From: Arthrobacter zhaoxinii
GTDB taxonomy: Bacteria > Actinomycetota > Actinomycetes > Actinomycetales > Micrococcaceae
Assembly: GCF_025244925.1 (NCBI RefSeq)
Contig: NZ_CP104275.1
Location: forward strand, 806,001-870,000
DNA: 64,000 nucleotides
Reading direction: 5' to 3'
The position numbers were made by a program, and so were the translations under genes. The notes below the pieces were generated by a model. It was not told the origin of the DNA. It searched no databases and saw only the letters and a program-made list of their open reading frames with translations. Positions 37,201 to 47,669 of the stretch are shown here, in pieces. Every line of letters starts with the position of its first letter. Positions within the stretch are counted from its first letter, which is position 1.

Positions 37201-38907
37201 CTAGAACAGCGAGTAGCGCTGGGTCAGGGGCAGCTCGGACGCGGGGGCCGGTTCGACGACCTGCCCGTCGATGCTGACCATAAACGTTTCGGGATTCACC
37301 CGGATGTCCGGCAGCGCCGTGTTGTTCGGCAGCGATGCCTTGGTGACCTCCCGGGTCGAGCGGATGGCGGTCAGTGTCCGGGTCAGGCCGAGCCGGTCCG
37401 CTAGGCCGTCGTCGAGCGCTGCGGGCGCCACGAAGGTCGTGGACAGATGCGGGGCGGACGACGGCGTTCCCGCCAGTGACTCCCGCATCCATACCGGCTG
37501 CGGTGTTGGCAGGGTGGCGTTGGGATCACCCATCTGGCCGGCCACAATGGCCCCGCCCTTGATGACCAGGGTCGGACGGATGCCGAAGAACGCCGGATCC
37601 CACAACACCAGGTCCGCCATTTTGCCCACCTCGACGGACCCGACCTCATGGTCGATGCCGTGCGCCACTGCCGGGCAGATGGTGTATTTGGCAATGTAGC
37701 GGCGCACCCGCTCGTTGTCGGCCGGGAGCTCGGAGGAAGCTGCGCCCATATAGTCCTTCATCACATGCGCCACCTGCCAGGTGCGGGTGATCGTTTCACC
37801 GATCCGTCCCATGGCCTGGGCATCCGAGGACGTGATGGACATGGCGCCGAGGTCCTGGAGCACGTCCTCGGCCATCATGGTGTTGGCCCGGATGCGGGAC
37901 TCGGCGAATGCCAGGTCCTCGGGAATACGGGGGTTCAGGTGGTGGCAGACCATCAGCATGTCCAGGTGCTCCGCGACGGTGTTGACCGTGAACGGGAGGG
38001 TCGGGTTGGTCGACGCCGGCAGCACGTTCGCGGCGGCAGCCACGGTGATGATGTCCGGGGCATGGCCGCCGCCGGCACCCTCGGCATGGAACACGTGGAT
38101 GCCGCGGCTGTTGATGGCCGCCAGGGTGTCCTGCACATAGCCGGCTTCGTTCAGTGAATCCGCGTGCAAGGCCACCTGCACGCCCCACCGGTCCGCGGCG
38201 GTCAGCGCGGCGTCGATGGCGGCCGGGGTCGACCCCCAGTCCTCGTGGACCTTGTAGCCGGCGGCGCCGGCGAGGGCCTGCTCTTCCAGTGCGGCCTGGC
38301 TGACGGTGTTGCCCTTGCCGTAGAGGAGGAAATTGAGCGGGAGGTGGTCCAGCGCCCGGTGCATCACCTGCAGGTTCCAGGCGCCCGGGGTCACGGTGGT
38401 CGCCTTGGACCCTTCGGCCGGTCCGGTGCCGCCGCCGCCCACGGTGGTAATGCCGGAGGCCAGGGCCTCCCGCAGTGCCTCGGTGCCCAGCAGATGCACA
38501 TGGGTGTCGATACCGCCGGCGGTGAGGATTCGGCGCTCGCCGGAAATGATCTCGGTTCCGGGGCCGATGACCAGGGCCGGATCGACTCCGTCCATGATGT
38601 CCGGGTTGCCGGACTTTCCGATGCCCGCTATCCGTCCGTTCCGGACGCCGACGTCGGCGCGGACGATGCCCCAGTGGTCCACGATGACGACGTTGGTGAT
38701 CACCAGGTCCGGAGCGCCTTCGGCGGAGGTCCGGGTGGACTGGGCCATGGACTCGCGGATGTTCTTGCCGCCGCCGAACACGGATTCGTCGCCGCCGAAC
38801 GTGTAATCCTGTTCCGGGCTGATCCAGAGGTCGGTATCGCCAAGCCTGATGGAATCACCGGTGGTGGGACCGTACAAGTGGGCGTATTCGTGCCTGCTGA
38901 TCCGCAT
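37201..38907 (-). CDS. ureC: Urease alpha subunit UreC
   Basis: 568 residues, the catalytic subunit. Nickel ligands are visible: GGIDTHVH (His136, His138), the carbamylated lysine Lys219 in [10 protein letters not shown], then [12 protein letters not shown] and [12 protein letters not shown]. The flap loop HVMKDYMG and the active-site MVCHHLN are intact. It hydrolyses urea to ammonia and carbamate. Typical length. ureB lies 2 bp upstream. Confidence 0.97.
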   Translation of the reverse strand: MRISRHEYAHLYGPTTGDSIRLGDTDLWISPEQDYTFGGDESVFGGGKNIRESMAQSTRTSAEGAPDLVITNVVIVDHWGIVRADVGVRNGRIAGIGKSGNPDIMDGVDPALVIGPGTEIISGERRILTAGGIDTHVHLLGTEALREALASGITTVGGGGTGPAEGSKATTVTPGAWNLQVMHRALDHLPLNFLLYGKGNTVSQAALEEQALAGAAGYKVHEDWGSTPAAIDAALTAADRWGVQVALHADSLNEAGYVQDTLAAINSRGIHVFHAEGAGGGHAPDIITVAAAANVLPASTNPTLPFTVNTVAEHLDMLMVCHHLNPRIPEDLAFAESRIRANTMMAEDVLQDLGAMSITSSDAQAMGRIGETITRTWQVAHVMKDYMGAASSELPADNERVRRYIAKYTICPAVAHGIDHEVGSVEVGKMADLVLWDPAFFGIRPTLVIKGGAIVAGQMGDPNATLPTPQPVWMRESLAGTPSSAPHLSTTFVAPAALDDGLADRLGLTRTLTAIRSTREVTKASLPNNTALPDIRVNPETFMVSIDGQVVEPAPASELPLTQRYSLF

Positions 38908-38909
38908 GC

Positions 38910-39230
38910 TCAGTCCCCTTCCTGCGGGGCCGTGCCCCGTAGCTGAAGGCCGGGAACCGTACCGCTGCCCGCCAGCCGGACGAGGATGACCTCGCGGGAG
39001 GCGCCGGGTTCGAAGCGGACGGCCGTCCCTGCCGGCACACCCAGCCGGAAGCCGGCGGCCGCAGCGCGGTCGAAGCGCAGTGCCGGATTCACATCCGCGA
39101 AGTGGAAGTGGGACCCGATCTGGACGGGACGGTCGCCGTCGTTGGTCACCACCAGGCTGAGGGTTTCCCGGCCGGCATTAAGCTCAAGGTCTCCGCCGGC
39201 CGTGCGGATCTCCCCGGGAACCAGGCTCAT
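38910..39230 (-). CDS. ureB: Urease beta subunit UreB
   Basis: 106 residues: [70 protein letters not shown]. Structural partner of UreA and UreC in the (ABC)3 assembly. Starts on ATGA overlapping the end of ureA. Confidence 0.96.
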   Translation of the reverse strand: MSLVPGEIRTAGGDLELNAGRETLSLVVTNDGDRPVQIGSHFHFADVNPALRFDRAAAAGFRLGVPAGTAVRFEPGASREVILVRLAGSGTVPGLQLRGTAPQEGD

Positions 39231-39529
39231 GAGATCGGATCCGTAATAGTGACCAGTTTCCGTCCGTCCGGAAACGTGGCTTCAATCTGCAGGTCCGGAA
39301 TCATTTCCGGGACCCCTTCCATCACCTCGTCGCGGCGAAGGACCGAGCGTCCCTCACTCATGAGGTCCGCGACCAGCCCGCCCTCACGCGCCCGCTCGAT
39401 CACCCAGCAGGACAGCAGGGCAACGGCTTCGGGGTAGTTGAGCCGGACGCCGCGTCCCCGGCGGTCCCGTGCCACCATGCCGGCAACACTGAGCAACAGC
39501 TTGTCCTTATCAGCGGGAGTGAGGAACAT
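39227..39529 (-). CDS. ureA: Urease gamma subunit UreA
   Basis: 100 residues, the standard length: [72 protein letters not shown]. First gene of the operon. CAGAAT (39541-39536 on the minus strand) ends 6 nt before the ATG, so transcription could begin at or near the start codon. A divergent TauE/SafE gene shares the 102-bp upstream region. Confidence 0.96.
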   Translation of the reverse strand: MFLTPADKDKLLLSVAGMVARDRRGRGVRLNYPEAVALLSCWVIERAREGGLVADLMSEGRSVLRRDEVMEGVPEMIPDLQIEATFPDGRKLVTITDPIS

Positions 39530-39631
39530 GCGCCGATTCTGCCACCGGGTTGTTTCCGTGGTGTTGCGTAATTGCAGAAGATGACGGCGGAAAATTGAAG
39601 GCAGGGAAGAGAAGGGACATAGACTTCGGCG

Positions 39632-40381
39632 GTGAGTTCCGGACTGCTGCTGACCATACTGATCGCTGTCTTTGTCGGCGGAATCGCACAGCGGGTGGCC
39701 GGCATCGGGTTCGGACTCCTGCTGGCGCCGTTCCTTATCGTTGCCCTGGGGCCGCACCAGGGGGTGGTGGTCACCAACGTCTGCGGTGCGCTGGCGGCCG
39801 GCCTGGTGATCCGGCACGTCTGGCGGCGCATTGAGTGGAGCATGTACGTCTCGCTGGCGGTGCCGGCAGCACTCGGGGTGCTGCTGGGAACCTACGCGGC
39901 ATCCGTCCTGCCCGTGGGACCGCTGGAAATCGGCGTCGGCATTTTTATGCTCGCCGCACTGACCTCATCACTGGTGCTGAACCGCACGGAGAGGGTGCTG
40001 CGCGGCAGCACTCCGAAAACGGCCGCCGGCCTGCTGGCCGGGATCAGCAATTCCATGGCAGGGGCCGGAGTCCCGGCCGTGAGCGCCTACGCCGTGCTGG
40101 CCAGGTGGCCGCAGGCGTCCTTTATGGCAACCATGCAGCCGTTCCTGGCGACGCTGAGCCTGACCACCCTGACCGTCCACGCCGTGATTGACCCGGGGGC
40201 ATGGCCGCAGCTGGCCTGGTGGATATGGGTGGTGCTCTGCGTCCTCACAGCCGCCGGACTCCGGGCCGGCAGCCTGCTCGCGCCGCACGTACCCGAAGCA
40301 ACGGCACGCCGCATCGTCGTCGCCCTGGCGTATCTGGGCGCTGCATCCGCCCTGGCTAAAGGGATTATCGACCTGCAGTAA
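39632..40381 (+). CDS. TauE/SafE family sulfite/organic-anion exporter (1)
   Basis: 249 residues, about eight transmembrane helices in two repeats of four. N-terminal [48 protein letters not shown] is the family hallmark, repeated as [26 protein letters not shown] in the second half. Substrates in the family include sulfite, sulfoacetate and other anions; position opposite the urease operon does not define one. A close paralogue is at 52137-52883. GTG start. Confidence 0.87.
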   Translation: MSSGLLLTILIAVFVGGIAQRVAGIGFGLLLAPFLIVALGPHQGVVVTNVCGALAAGLVIRHVWRRIEWSMYVSLAVPAALGVLLGTYAASVLPVGPLEIGVGIFMLAALTSSLVLNRTERVLRGSTPKTAAGLLAGISNSMAGAGVPAVSAYAVLARWPQASFMATMQPFLATLSLTTLTVHAVIDPGAWPQLAWWIWVVLCVLTAAGLRAGSLLAPHVPEATARRIVVALAYLGAASALAKGIIDLQ

Positions 40382-40392
40382 CCTGGGGGAGC

Positions 40393-41046
40393 CTACTTGG
40401 CGGCGGACTTCCGGTCCTTGGCCGCTTTGGCGATCTTCGCGGCGGCTGCGGCCTTGGCGATCTTGGCTGCCTTCGAGGATTTGTCCGACTTGGCCGCCTT
40501 CGCCGTTTTTGCTGACTTCGCGGTCTTTGCGGCTTTGGCGGTCTTGGCTGCCTTCGCCGCGGCCTTGCCCGCACCCTTGGCGCCGACGGCCGCTGCCGTA
40601 CCCATCACCGGCGTCGGAACCGTGACGACCTTGACCTTGGTCTTCGGCCGCTTGCGGTCCAGGATCAGCGCGGCGGCAATACCGGCCATCCAGGTGTCCT
40701 TCGCCAGCCCCAGACCGTCGGGGGAGGGGCGGATGCCGTCCGCTTCCGTCATCTCCGGGGTCTTGAGGTACATCCGGATCATGCCCCCGGAGAAGCACCC
40801 CAGAACAAGGCCCGCCAGGCGGCTGGGAACGAACGGGAGCAGCAGGGACAGCCCCACGCAGATCTCCGCGTTGCTCAGCAGCTTGCCGAATTTTGCCGGT
40901 TCAATATCCTGCACCTGGGGAAAGGCTTTGGCCGCCGATTGCTGCAGGTACGCGGCGCTTTCCGCATCCAGATTGCGCTTGTTGAGACCTGAATTGAGGA
41001 TGTAGGCGCCGGTGGTCAGGCGCAGGGGAATGTGGCTGAGTTTCAT
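40393..41046 (-). CDS. DoxX family membrane protein with Lys/Ala-rich tail
   Basis: 217 residues. The first 140 residues are a DoxX-like four-helix domain ([98 protein letters not shown]). The last 60 residues are a repetitive basic tail of AAK/TAK units ending KDRKSAAK, similar in composition to the tails of actinobacterial histone-like proteins. It is convergent with the TauE gene. Confidence 0.83.
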   Translation of the reverse strand: MKLSHIPLRLTTGAYILNSGLNKRNLDAESAAYLQQSAAKAFPQVQDIEPAKFGKLLSNAEICVGLSLLLPFVPSRLAGLVLGCFSGGMIRMYLKTPEMTEADGIRPSPDGLGLAKDTWMAGIAAALILDRKRPKTKVKVVTVPTPVMGTAAAVGAKGAGKAAAKAAKTAKAAKTAKSAKTAKAAKSDKSSKAAKIAKAAAAAKIAKAAKDRKSAAK

Positions 41047-41244
41047 GGGAGTCCCTTCACAGACGATGCAGTTTTGAGCCTACGGCCGACGCGGTGCCTG
41101 CGCCAGAGTAGACGCAAGGAACGCACGGTGGCCAAGTACCGGGCAAAAATCCGTGAAACGCGGCTAAACAGGTTACTCACCAGTCACCATGTCTGCTTTT
41201 ATAAAGGGGTACGCCGCAGTAGCTGTCGACACAAGAAGGTTCCG

Positions 41245-42141
41245 ATGGAATTCCTCCCGGGCGAGCATCCGCGCCCGCGCCATTTCCTCCTCCATCTAAG
41301 CGACACCCACCTGCTGGGGAGCAGCAGCAGCCTGTACGGGGCAGTGGACAGCCACGCCAATCTCCGGGCCCTCTTCGCGCGCGTCGAGAACAGCGGGCAA
41401 AAGCCGGAAGCCATCGTTTTCACCGGAGACCTGGCAGACCGCGGCGAGGCCCGCGCTTACGCCAAACTCCGGGAGATTGTCCTCCCGGCCGCCGAACGGA
41501 TGGGAGCCCGGGTGATCTGGGCAATGGGCAACCATGACAACCGGGCGGCTTTCCGCGAGGTCCTGCTGAACGAGGCGCCGGAAATGTCTCCGGTGGACCA
41601 GGTGCACCACCTCGACGGACTGCGGATCATCACCCTCGATACCACCGTCCCGGAGTACCACCACGGCGAGCTCAGCGAGGGCCAGCTGGCCTGGCTGCGC
41701 CGGGAACTGCAGACGGCCGCTCCGGAGGGAACCATCCTGGCGATGCATCATCCGCCGGTTCCCAGCGTGCAGGACCTGGCCGTCCTGGTGGAGCTTCGGC
41801 AGCAGCACCGGCTGGCGGATGTCCTGGCGGGCAGCGACGTCCGGGCCATCATCGCCGGACACCTGCACTATTCGACCTTCAGCACCTTCGCCGGAATCCC
41901 TGTCTCCGTAGCGTCGGCCACCTGTTACACCCAGGACCTCGCGACGCCGGGCACCCGCGGCCAGGACGCCGGCCAGGGCTACAACATGGTCCACCTGTAC
42001 GAGGACTCGGTGGTGCATTCCGTGGTCCCGATGGAGGAAAGCAGCACCGTCGGACAGCAGGTGGGACCGGCGGAAACCGAAACCCGGCTGGCCGAAGCCG
42101 GTGTCCGGATCCCGGAGTCCCGCACGCTCGCGTCGGCTTAG
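41245..42141 (+). CDS. Calcineurin-like metallophosphoesterase, CpdA type
   Basis: 298 residues with all five metallophosphoesterase motifs: [32 protein letters not shown] and AGHLHYSTF. They bind two metal ions that hydrolyse phosphodiesters; CpdA/3',5'-cAMP phosphodiesterase is the closest named group. AGAAGG is 5 nt before ATG 41245. The 198 bp upstream hold no gene. The stop overlaps the end of the convergent PPOX gene. Confidence 0.88.
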   Translation: MEFLPGEHPRPRHFLLHLSDTHLLGSSSSLYGAVDSHANLRALFARVENSGQKPEAIVFTGDLADRGEARAYAKLREIVLPAAERMGARVIWAMGNHDNRAAFREVLLNEAPEMSPVDQVHHLDGLRIITLDTTVPEYHHGELSEGQLAWLRRELQTAAPEGTILAMHHPPVPSVQDLAVLVELRQQHRLADVLAGSDVRAIIAGHLHYSTFSTFAGIPVSVASATCYTQDLATPGTRGQDAGQGYNMVHLYEDSVVHSVVPMEESSTVGQQVGPAETETRLAEAGVRIPESRTLASA

Positions 42142-42563
42142 TCCCGTGCCGGCTCCGGACCCAGGTTAAAGAACCGCCCGGTCACGGCCTCGGGCACAAT
42201 CTCCACGTAGCGGTACTTCTCCGTCCGGACCCATGGCTGCAGGGGAAGAAGATCCGCGGCTTCAATCTCGGCGGACGTCTCCAGCATGCGGGTGGTTCCC
42301 TTCACGATGACGGACCAGGCCTGGTCGCTGTGTACCCCGTCCGCTTCGAAGGCGACATGGGTGTTGACCGCCATTTCCGCCAGCTTGGTGCCCGGCGCGG
42401 TGCGGAGGAGGATGACGCCGTCGTGCGCCAGGTAGTTGATGGGATAGATGCTGGGCCGGTTCGCCACACTGACGGCAAGGCGGCCGTGATGCGTGTGTTC
42501 GAGGTACTTCCAGCTTTCTTCCGAAGACAGTTCAACCACGGGCGGCAACTCTTCATTAGTCAT
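42138..42563 (-). CDS. Pyridoxamine 5'-phosphate oxidase-like flavin/F420-binding protein
   Basis: 141 residues of the split beta-barrel PPOX family: [70 protein letters not shown], and a final [14 protein letters not shown]. These small proteins bind FMN, F420 or heme and reduce varied substrates. ATG 42563 is chosen, since the open frame upstream runs through the regulatory region. It diverges from katA; the 20-bp motif at 42598 lies in between. Confidence 0.85.
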   Translation of the reverse strand: MTNEELPPVVELSSEESWKYLEHTHHGRLAVSVANRPSIYPINYLAHDGVILLRTAPGTKLAEMAVNTHVAFEADGVHSDQAWSVIVKGTTRMLETSAEIEAADLLPLQPWVRTEKYRYVEIVPEAVTGRFFNLGPEPARD

Positions 42564-42597
42564 GCTCACAGTGTGCCAACGGTGCTTCCCGGCCGCC

Positions 42598-42617
42598 ACC
42601 ATCAGGTTGCTTATCAA
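42598..42617. promoter_or_regulatory. 20-bp motif shared with 47670-47689 (candidate operator)
   Basis: Minus strand reads TTGATAAGCAACCTGATGGT, identical over all 20 bases to the site at 47670-47689. It lies just upstream of the -35 candidate of katA and 35 bp from the PPOX start. Confidence 0.5.
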
Positions 42618-42618
42618 C

Positions 42619-42648
42619 TTGACTCGCTCCCTGACCTTGCAACAGAGT
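42619..42648 (+). promoter_or_regulatory. Candidate katA promoter
   Basis: TTGACT (42619-42624), an 18-bp spacer and CAGAGT (42643-42648). The start of katA is about 50 nt downstream. The -35 is adjacent to the shared 20-bp motif. Confidence 0.45.
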
Positions 42649-42703
42649 GGAGTAGGTAGTATTGCCAGCCAGCAATAGACCTCACCACCGAGGAGCACAC
42701 GTT

Positions 42704-44377
42704 ATGACAGACGCAGAACAGCAGCATTCCACTACCGGCCAGAACGACGCCGGAGACCCGAAGACCCTGACCACACGCCAGGGACACCCGGTCTACGACA
42801 ACCAGAACACCCGGACTGTGGGAGCCCGTGGCCCGGCCACGCTTGAGAACTACCAGCTCCTCGAGAAGATCAGCCACTTCGACCGTGAGCGGATCCCCGA
42901 GCGCGTAGTCCACGCCCGCGGTTTCGTGGCGTACGGCGAGTTCGAAGCTTCCGGCAAGTGGGGCGACGAGCCCATCGCCAAGTACACCCGCGCCAAGCTT
43001 TTCTCCGAGCCCGGCAAGAAGACCGATGTTGCCATCCGCTTCTCTTCCGTGATCGGCGGACGTGACTCTTCCGAGGCCGCACGCGACCCCCGCGGCTTCG
43101 CCATCAAGTTCTATACCGAAGACGGCAACTGGGACATGGTCGGCAACAACCTGGGTGTCTTCTTCATCCGCGATGCCATCAAGTTCCCCGACGTGATCCA
43201 CTCCCTGAAGCCGGACCCCGTCACCTTCCGCCAGGAACCGGCCCGCATCTTCGACTTCATGTCGCAGACTCCCGAAGCCATGCACATGCTGGTGAACCTC
43301 TTCAGCCCGCGTGGCATCCCCGCGGACTACCGCCACATGCAGGGCTTCGGCGTGAACACCTACCGCTGGGTCAACGCCGCAGGTGAATCCAAGCTGGTCA
43401 AGTACCACTGGCTCCCGCAGCAGGGCGTGAAGTCCCTGACCGAGGAAGACGCCGCGAACATCCAGGCCAACGACCTGGGTCACGCTTCGAAGGACCTCTA
43501 CGAGGCCATCGAACGCGGCGACTACCCCAAGTGGGACCTCTACGTTCAGCTCATGGATGACCACGATCATCCGGAACTGGACTTCGATCCGCTGGACGAC
43601 ACCAAGACCTGGCCGGAGCAGGAGTTTGAGCCCAAGTACGTGGGCACCATGACCCTGAACCGCAACATCACGGACCACCACAACGAAAACGAGCAGATCG
43701 CTTTCGGTACCGGTGTCCTGGTGGACGGCCTGGACTTCTCCGACGACAAGATGCTCGTTGGCCGTACGTTCAGCTACTCGGACACGCAGCGTTACCGCGT
43801 GGGCCCGAACTACCTGCAGCTCCCGGTGAACTCCGCGAAGAACGCACGCGTGGCCACCAACCAGCGCGGCGGCCAGATGTCCTACGGCACCGACCTCGCG
43901 CCGGGCCAGAACCCGCACGTGAACTACGAGCCGAACATCACCGGCGGCCTGCAGGAAGCCTCCAAGCCGGAACAGGCCGAAGTCGGCCCCGAGCTTGAAG
44001 GTCGCCTGACCCGCGCCCGCCTGCCCCGCACGAACGACTACATGCAGGCCGGCCAGCGCTACCAGCTGATGGAGCAGTGGGAGAAGGACGACCTGGTCGC
44101 CAACTTCATTGCCAACGTCGGCCAGGCAGCCCGCCCGGTGCAGGAGCGCATGCTCTGGCACTTCTACATGACCGATGACGAGCTGGGCGCACGCGTCGGC
44201 GAGGGCCTGGGCATCAGCCTGGACGAGATCAAGGATCTCGGCCCGCTGGCCACCCAGACGCTCAACGAGGAAGAAACCGAGCGGATGAAGAACCTGGGCC
44301 ACAACGGTCCCCGGAACGTTGAAGGCCTCACCATGACCCACTGCGTGCCCAACGAGCACGTAGTAGTTCCCCGGTAA
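42704..44377 (+). CDS. katA: Catalase (monofunctional heme type)
   Basis: 557 residues. Catalytic His70 in [14 protein letters not shown], the Asn in [13 protein letters not shown], and the heme proximal Tyr in [13 protein letters not shown] are all present. It converts hydrogen peroxide to water and oxygen. Unlike many clade-3 catalases the middle motif is [12 protein letters not shown] rather than NPFDLTKVWP. ATG 42704 has GAGGAG 8 nt upstream. A long hairpin terminator follows. Confidence 0.96.
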   Translation: MTDAEQQHSTTGQNDAGDPKTLTTRQGHPVYDNQNTRTVGARGPATLENYQLLEKISHFDRERIPERVVHARGFVAYGEFEASGKWGDEPIAKYTRAKLFSEPGKKTDVAIRFSSVIGGRDSSEAARDPRGFAIKFYTEDGNWDMVGNNLGVFFIRDAIKFPDVIHSLKPDPVTFRQEPARIFDFMSQTPEAMHMLVNLFSPRGIPADYRHMQGFGVNTYRWVNAAGESKLVKYHWLPQQGVKSLTEEDAANIQANDLGHASKDLYEAIERGDYPKWDLYVQLMDDHDHPELDFDPLDDTKTWPEQEFEPKYVGTMTLNRNITDHHNENEQIAFGTGVLVDGLDFSDDKMLVGRTFSYSDTQRYRVGPNYLQLPVNSAKNARVATNQRGGQMSYGTDLAPGQNPHVNYEPNITGGLQEASKPEQAEVGPELEGRLTRARLPRTNDYMQAGQRYQLMEQWEKDDLVANFIANVGQAARPVQERMLWHFYMTDDELGARVGEGLGISLDEIKDLGPLATQTLNEEETERMKNLGHNGPRNVEGLTMTHCVPNEHVVVPR

Positions 44378-44390
44378 AGCACTTCGTCAC

Positions 44391-44437
44391 AACGACGGCG
44401 CGGACCGCACTTCGGTGCGGTCCGCGCCGTCGTTGTT
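44391..44437. terminator. Long bidirectional terminator between katA and stealth gene
   Basis: Perfect 20-bp stem 44391-44410 / 44415-44434 closed by a TTCG tetraloop, followed by GTTT. Confidence 0.88.
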
Positions 44438-44443
44438 TAACCC

Positions 44444-46039
44444 CTACTTTTCCCAGGGAGCCCGGACCGGGAAGTACTTTTCGAGGAAATCTGTCACCCG
44501 TTCGGCCCGTTCCGCCGCGGGGACTTCGGGGAAGCTTCCGTCATTGAGGCAGAACATGTCCTTATGGCGTTTGGCCAGCAACCGGTCCATCGCCTTCAGG
44601 CCGGAGTAGCTGGTGGTGTCCACGTACTTCACCTTTGCCGTTTCCTGGGTGACCGCCCGCCCGGTGAGCAGCGCGTAGTAGTGGTAGAGCGAGTTGGTCA
44701 CGGAGATGTTGTCCTTGGCCCGGAAGGTGCTGGCGGCCGTGGCGGCGAACTCCTCGGGGAATTCCTCCTCCATTTCCAACAGGACACTGCGGCGCAGGGG
44801 CGCTGCGGTGTGTTCCAGATGGCGGGTGGTGACCCGGCCGAAGCGTTCCCAGAGCAGCCGCCGGTTCACTCTCGCAGCATTCTCGAAGCCGCTGCGCTCC
44901 GGGTCGTTGGCACCCAGGCCAATCCGGGTGCTGGCTTCAATGAACTTGGTGATGCCGCCGGGGGAGAAGAACATGTCCGGGGCCACCGGGCGGCCGAAGA
45001 ACATGTCGTCATTGGAGTAGAGGAAGTGCTCCGCCAGTCCCGGGATGTGCTGCAGCTGGGCTTCGACCGCCTGCGAGTTATGCGTCGGCAGCACGGAGGG
45101 GTCCTTGAAGTGCGCGGAGGCCGGCACGAAGGTCACGGACGGATGCTCGGCCAGCCACTCAGGCCGCGGGGAATCCGAGGCAATGAAGATGCGGCGGATC
45201 CAGGGCGCGAACATGTGCACCGAGCGGAGGGCGTATTTCAGTTCATTGATCTGCCGGAACCGGGCCTCGTGGTCGTCGCCTTCGCCCACCACGGCGCCGC
45301 TCATCCGGGCGGCGCGGGCGGCCTGGAACTCGGGGGAACTGCCGTCCACCCAGGAGAACACCAGATCGATGTCGAACCGGATGTCCGTGGCGTGGTCCGC
45401 GAACATGTTCTCAATGGTCGGCCAGAGAAGCCCGTGCTTTTCCACGGTGCCGCGGACCGCCTCGCTTGCCGGGAGGGTGCGGCGGGTCAGGGAGTTTTCG
45501 ACCGGCAGGGTGATGTTCTCCCCCTCCAGGTCCCAGAGTTCAATCTGCACTCCGGCAGCCGCGGATATCAGCAGGTTGGTTCCGGTGAAGGCGCGGGGCC
45601 GGTAGACACGGATGATCCGTGCCTTTTCGCTGGAGGAGAGGCTGCCGTCAGCGATCAACAGGGTCCGGCTCTTTTTGGTATCCACGGTGCGGGCATAGAA
45701 GGGCTCGTCGCGGCAGGCCTCGACCATCGCCTTCCGCAGCTGCCCGCGGTTACGGAGGTCGACGGCGATGACCGGACGCTGGTCGTTGCCGCGGACCAGA
45801 AGGTAGGTCACGCCGGCGTCGTCCAGGACCCGGCGGACAAACAGGAGGTCCTCCACCATGGCCTCGTGCGGTGTCAGCCCGGTGTCCATGAGGGTCAGGC
45901 GGCCCCTGACAAGGGCGACATTCGGCCGCTGCTCCACCCGGTGGAGCGCCGCGGGGGAAGCGGCCTGCAGGATCTCCGGCTCGAGATCGGGTTCCGGGGA
46001 TCCGAAGTAGACATCGTGTTCGGCGGCTGTATCGGTAAT
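44444..46039 (-). CDS. Stealth family sugar-phosphate transferase (capsular polysaccharide phosphotransferase)
   Basis: Stealth family with four conserved regions: CR1 PNVALVRGRLTLMDTGLT; CR2 DIDLVFSWVDGSSPEF, RFRQINELKYALRSVHMFAPWIRRIFIASD; CR3 PTHNSQAVEAQLQHIPGLAEHFLYSNDDMFFGRPV; CR4 ending RHKDMFCLNDGSFPEV. These proteins add hexose-1-phosphates to surface glycans. The GTG at 45937 has no ribosome-binding site. In the same frame 34 codons upstream, ATT at 46039 is preceded by AGGAGG with 5-nt spacing, and the intervening codons encode TDTAAEHDVYFGSPEP. I therefore extend the gene to an ATT start, giving 531 residues. Confidence 0.85.
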   Translation of the reverse strand: MTDTAAEHDVYFGSPEPDLEPEILQAASPAALHRVEQRPNVALVRGRLTLMDTGLTPHEAMVEDLLFVRRVLDDAGVTYLLVRGNDQRPVIAVDLRNRGQLRKAMVEACRDEPFYARTVDTKKSRTLLIADGSLSSSEKARIIRVYRPRAFTGTNLLISAAAGVQIELWDLEGENITLPVENSLTRRTLPASEAVRGTVEKHGLLWPTIENMFADHATDIRFDIDLVFSWVDGSSPEFQAARAARMSGAVVGEGDDHEARFRQINELKYALRSVHMFAPWIRRIFIASDSPRPEWLAEHPSVTFVPASAHFKDPSVLPTHNSQAVEAQLQHIPGLAEHFLYSNDDMFFGRPVAPDMFFSPGGITKFIEASTRIGLGANDPERSGFENAARVNRRLLWERFGRVTTRHLEHTAAPLRRSVLLEMEEEFPEEFAATAASTFRAKDNISVTNSLYHYYALLTGRAVTQETAKVKYVDTTSYSGLKAMDRLLAKRHKDMFCLNDGSFPEVPAAERAERVTDFLEKYFPVRAPWEK

Positions 46040-46268
46040 GGGAACCTCCTAGGGCGGGTGGGCGCCCACAATGCGGGCGCTGATGAGTGCTGCGCTGCAC
46101 GGGAACTGCTGCCGGGCGTCCGGCGGGTCCTTCAAGATGCGCCGGGGATGCTCCGAACGCTATGTGCTCAACTGCGGGCCGCCAGTAGCATTGTCTTCGG
46201 ACACGGACATTCCGGGAGTAGATGTGGGATACCGTAACACCGCCCGTGGCAGCACCGCCCATCAAGCC

Positions 46269-46928
46269 ATGGCTCGTAACATAACCGCCCGTAACACTGG
46301 CCTGCTCGCGGCAGCATTGCTCCTCACCAGTATCTCATCCTGTGCTGCGCCGCCGCAGGAGGACCCGACGTCGTCCGCGCCACAGTGGTCCAGCTATACG
46401 ACGGCGGATGGCAGCCTGCGCTTCGAGCACCCGCCGGAGTGGAAGATCGCGGAGCTGCCGGCACAAGCCAATGATCCCGCGGGCGGGGTGTCCCTGCAGG
46501 TTCTCGATGGCGGTGGCCGGACACTGGCCCGGCTGGACACGGGCATCATCACTGGCCTGAGCTGCACCGAGCCCGCCTCTCCGGCATCCTACGTGGAGTA
46601 CGAGAGCGTCCCGATGCCTGAGCTGGACTCGATGCAGGGGACCGACCAGCGTTTTGTCTACCACTCCCTGGCGCCGTCCGGGCCACGCGATGCCCAGGCA
46701 ACCTACGCCGTGGTGAGCGGCGGTCAGGAAGGCCAAGGCGAGTGCGGACTGTTCGATTTCTTTACGCTGACCGAGTCGAGCGGGGGACGGTTTGCGGGGG
46801 AGTACGGGGACGGTTCCGCGGATGCGCAGGACACGGATGCCTATCTCGACGGTGCCGAACGGTACAGGGAGACGCAGGAATACAGCGACATCAAGGAGAT
46901 GTTGACGTCCCTGCGCAACGCGGACTAA
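46269..46928 (+). CDS. Hypothetical lipoprotein
   Basis: 219 residues. Lipoprotein signal (MARNITARNTGLLAAALLLTSISSCAAP) with the lipobox Cys at about residue 25. The mature part (SSYTTADGSLRFEHPPEWKIAELP...) reads like the SCP/PsbP-like or lipoprotein domains found in Arthrobacter. It has two Cys pairs that could form disulphides (SCTEPAS, ECGLFDF). Not assigned to a function. It stops 3 bp inside the convergent GNAT gene. Confidence 0.7.
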   Translation: MARNITARNTGLLAAALLLTSISSCAAPPQEDPTSSAPQWSSYTTADGSLRFEHPPEWKIAELPAQANDPAGGVSLQVLDGGGRTLARLDTGIITGLSCTEPASPASYVEYESVPMPELDSMQGTDQRFVYHSLAPSGPRDAQATYAVVSGGQEGQGECGLFDFFTLTESSGGRFAGEYGDGSADAQDTDAYLDGAERYRETQEYSDIKEMLTSLRNAD

Positions 46929-47587
46929 CGGAGTGTTTCTGCTCTGGCTTGCTGCCCGCGGGTGCCCGAGGCGGGAGCCGCGCGCCGTCGTCGGTCCCGC
47001 CGTGGGGTCCGGACAGCGAAACGGGACCAGTGTTCACGTGGAATGAGTCTCTGGTACTCCGGTTTCCCGGCGAGGTAGGCACGGGTCTGCGGACAGAACG
47101 GCAGCACCGGAAGACGGCGGCGCAGCGCATCCGCGAGCACGGCTTCAATCAACAGGGCGTGGACCTTCTTCCGCCGGTAATCCGGGTCCACGCTGACTCG
47201 CAGGGCCCAGAGTTCGGCACCGTGCATTTCATACTTCAGGTGGGCCACCAGAGTCCCGTCGACGAAGAGTTCGTACCTGCCGTGCAGGTGGTTGTTGTAG
47301 GTAGTGGTGTTCTCCGGCGTTACCTTTTGGGGTTTCAGCGCCCGTTCCCGGCCCCGGCTGGTGTTGGGACGTCCTTCCAGTGCCGCCAGGACGGTCAGGT
47401 ACCGTTCCCTGGTTGCCCCGTCCTGGACGCCGGCAAGGTCTTCGGCGGCTGAGGCAACCAGATCCTGCAGGTCACTGGTGGAGAGATCGCCGAGGTTGTG
47501 GGGAAGCTCGGGGAGTTTCGGTACCGCGAGTCTCGGTGCCGCGTCCGGCGCGGCGAGGGTGGCTTCAAGGGTGATGGGGGGATTCAC
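46925..47587 (-). CDS. GNAT-like N-acetyltransferase domain protein
   Basis: 220 residues. The first 95 residues are Pro/Ala/Leu-rich and of unknown fold. The C-terminal part (NNHLHGRYELFVDGTLVAHLKYEMHGAELWALRVSVDPDYRRKKVHALLIEAVLADALRRRLPVLPFCPQTRAYLAGKPEYQRLIP) is the short YjdJ-like GNAT domain, including the LPFCPxxRAYL loop. A basic tail RRDRRRRAAP follows. GTG 47587 has GGAG 6 nt upstream, which I prefer over ATG 47644, which has none. Confidence 0.72.
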   Translation of the reverse strand: MNPPITLEATLAAPDAAPRLAVPKLPELPHNLGDLSTSDLQDLVASAAEDLAGVQDGATRERYLTVLAALEGRPNTSRGRERALKPQKVTPENTTTYNNHLHGRYELFVDGTLVAHLKYEMHGAELWALRVSVDPDYRRKKVHALLIEAVLADALRRRLPVLPFCPQTRAYLAGKPEYQRLIPREHWSRFAVRTPRRDRRRRAAPASGTRGQQARAETLR

Positions 47588-47669
47588 AGCAGGCTCCGCG
47601 CAAGTAGGACTATGCGGACAGCTGCTGGACCACGCCTTGAGCATAGCTGCGGGAAAGGGTGTCACCAAA

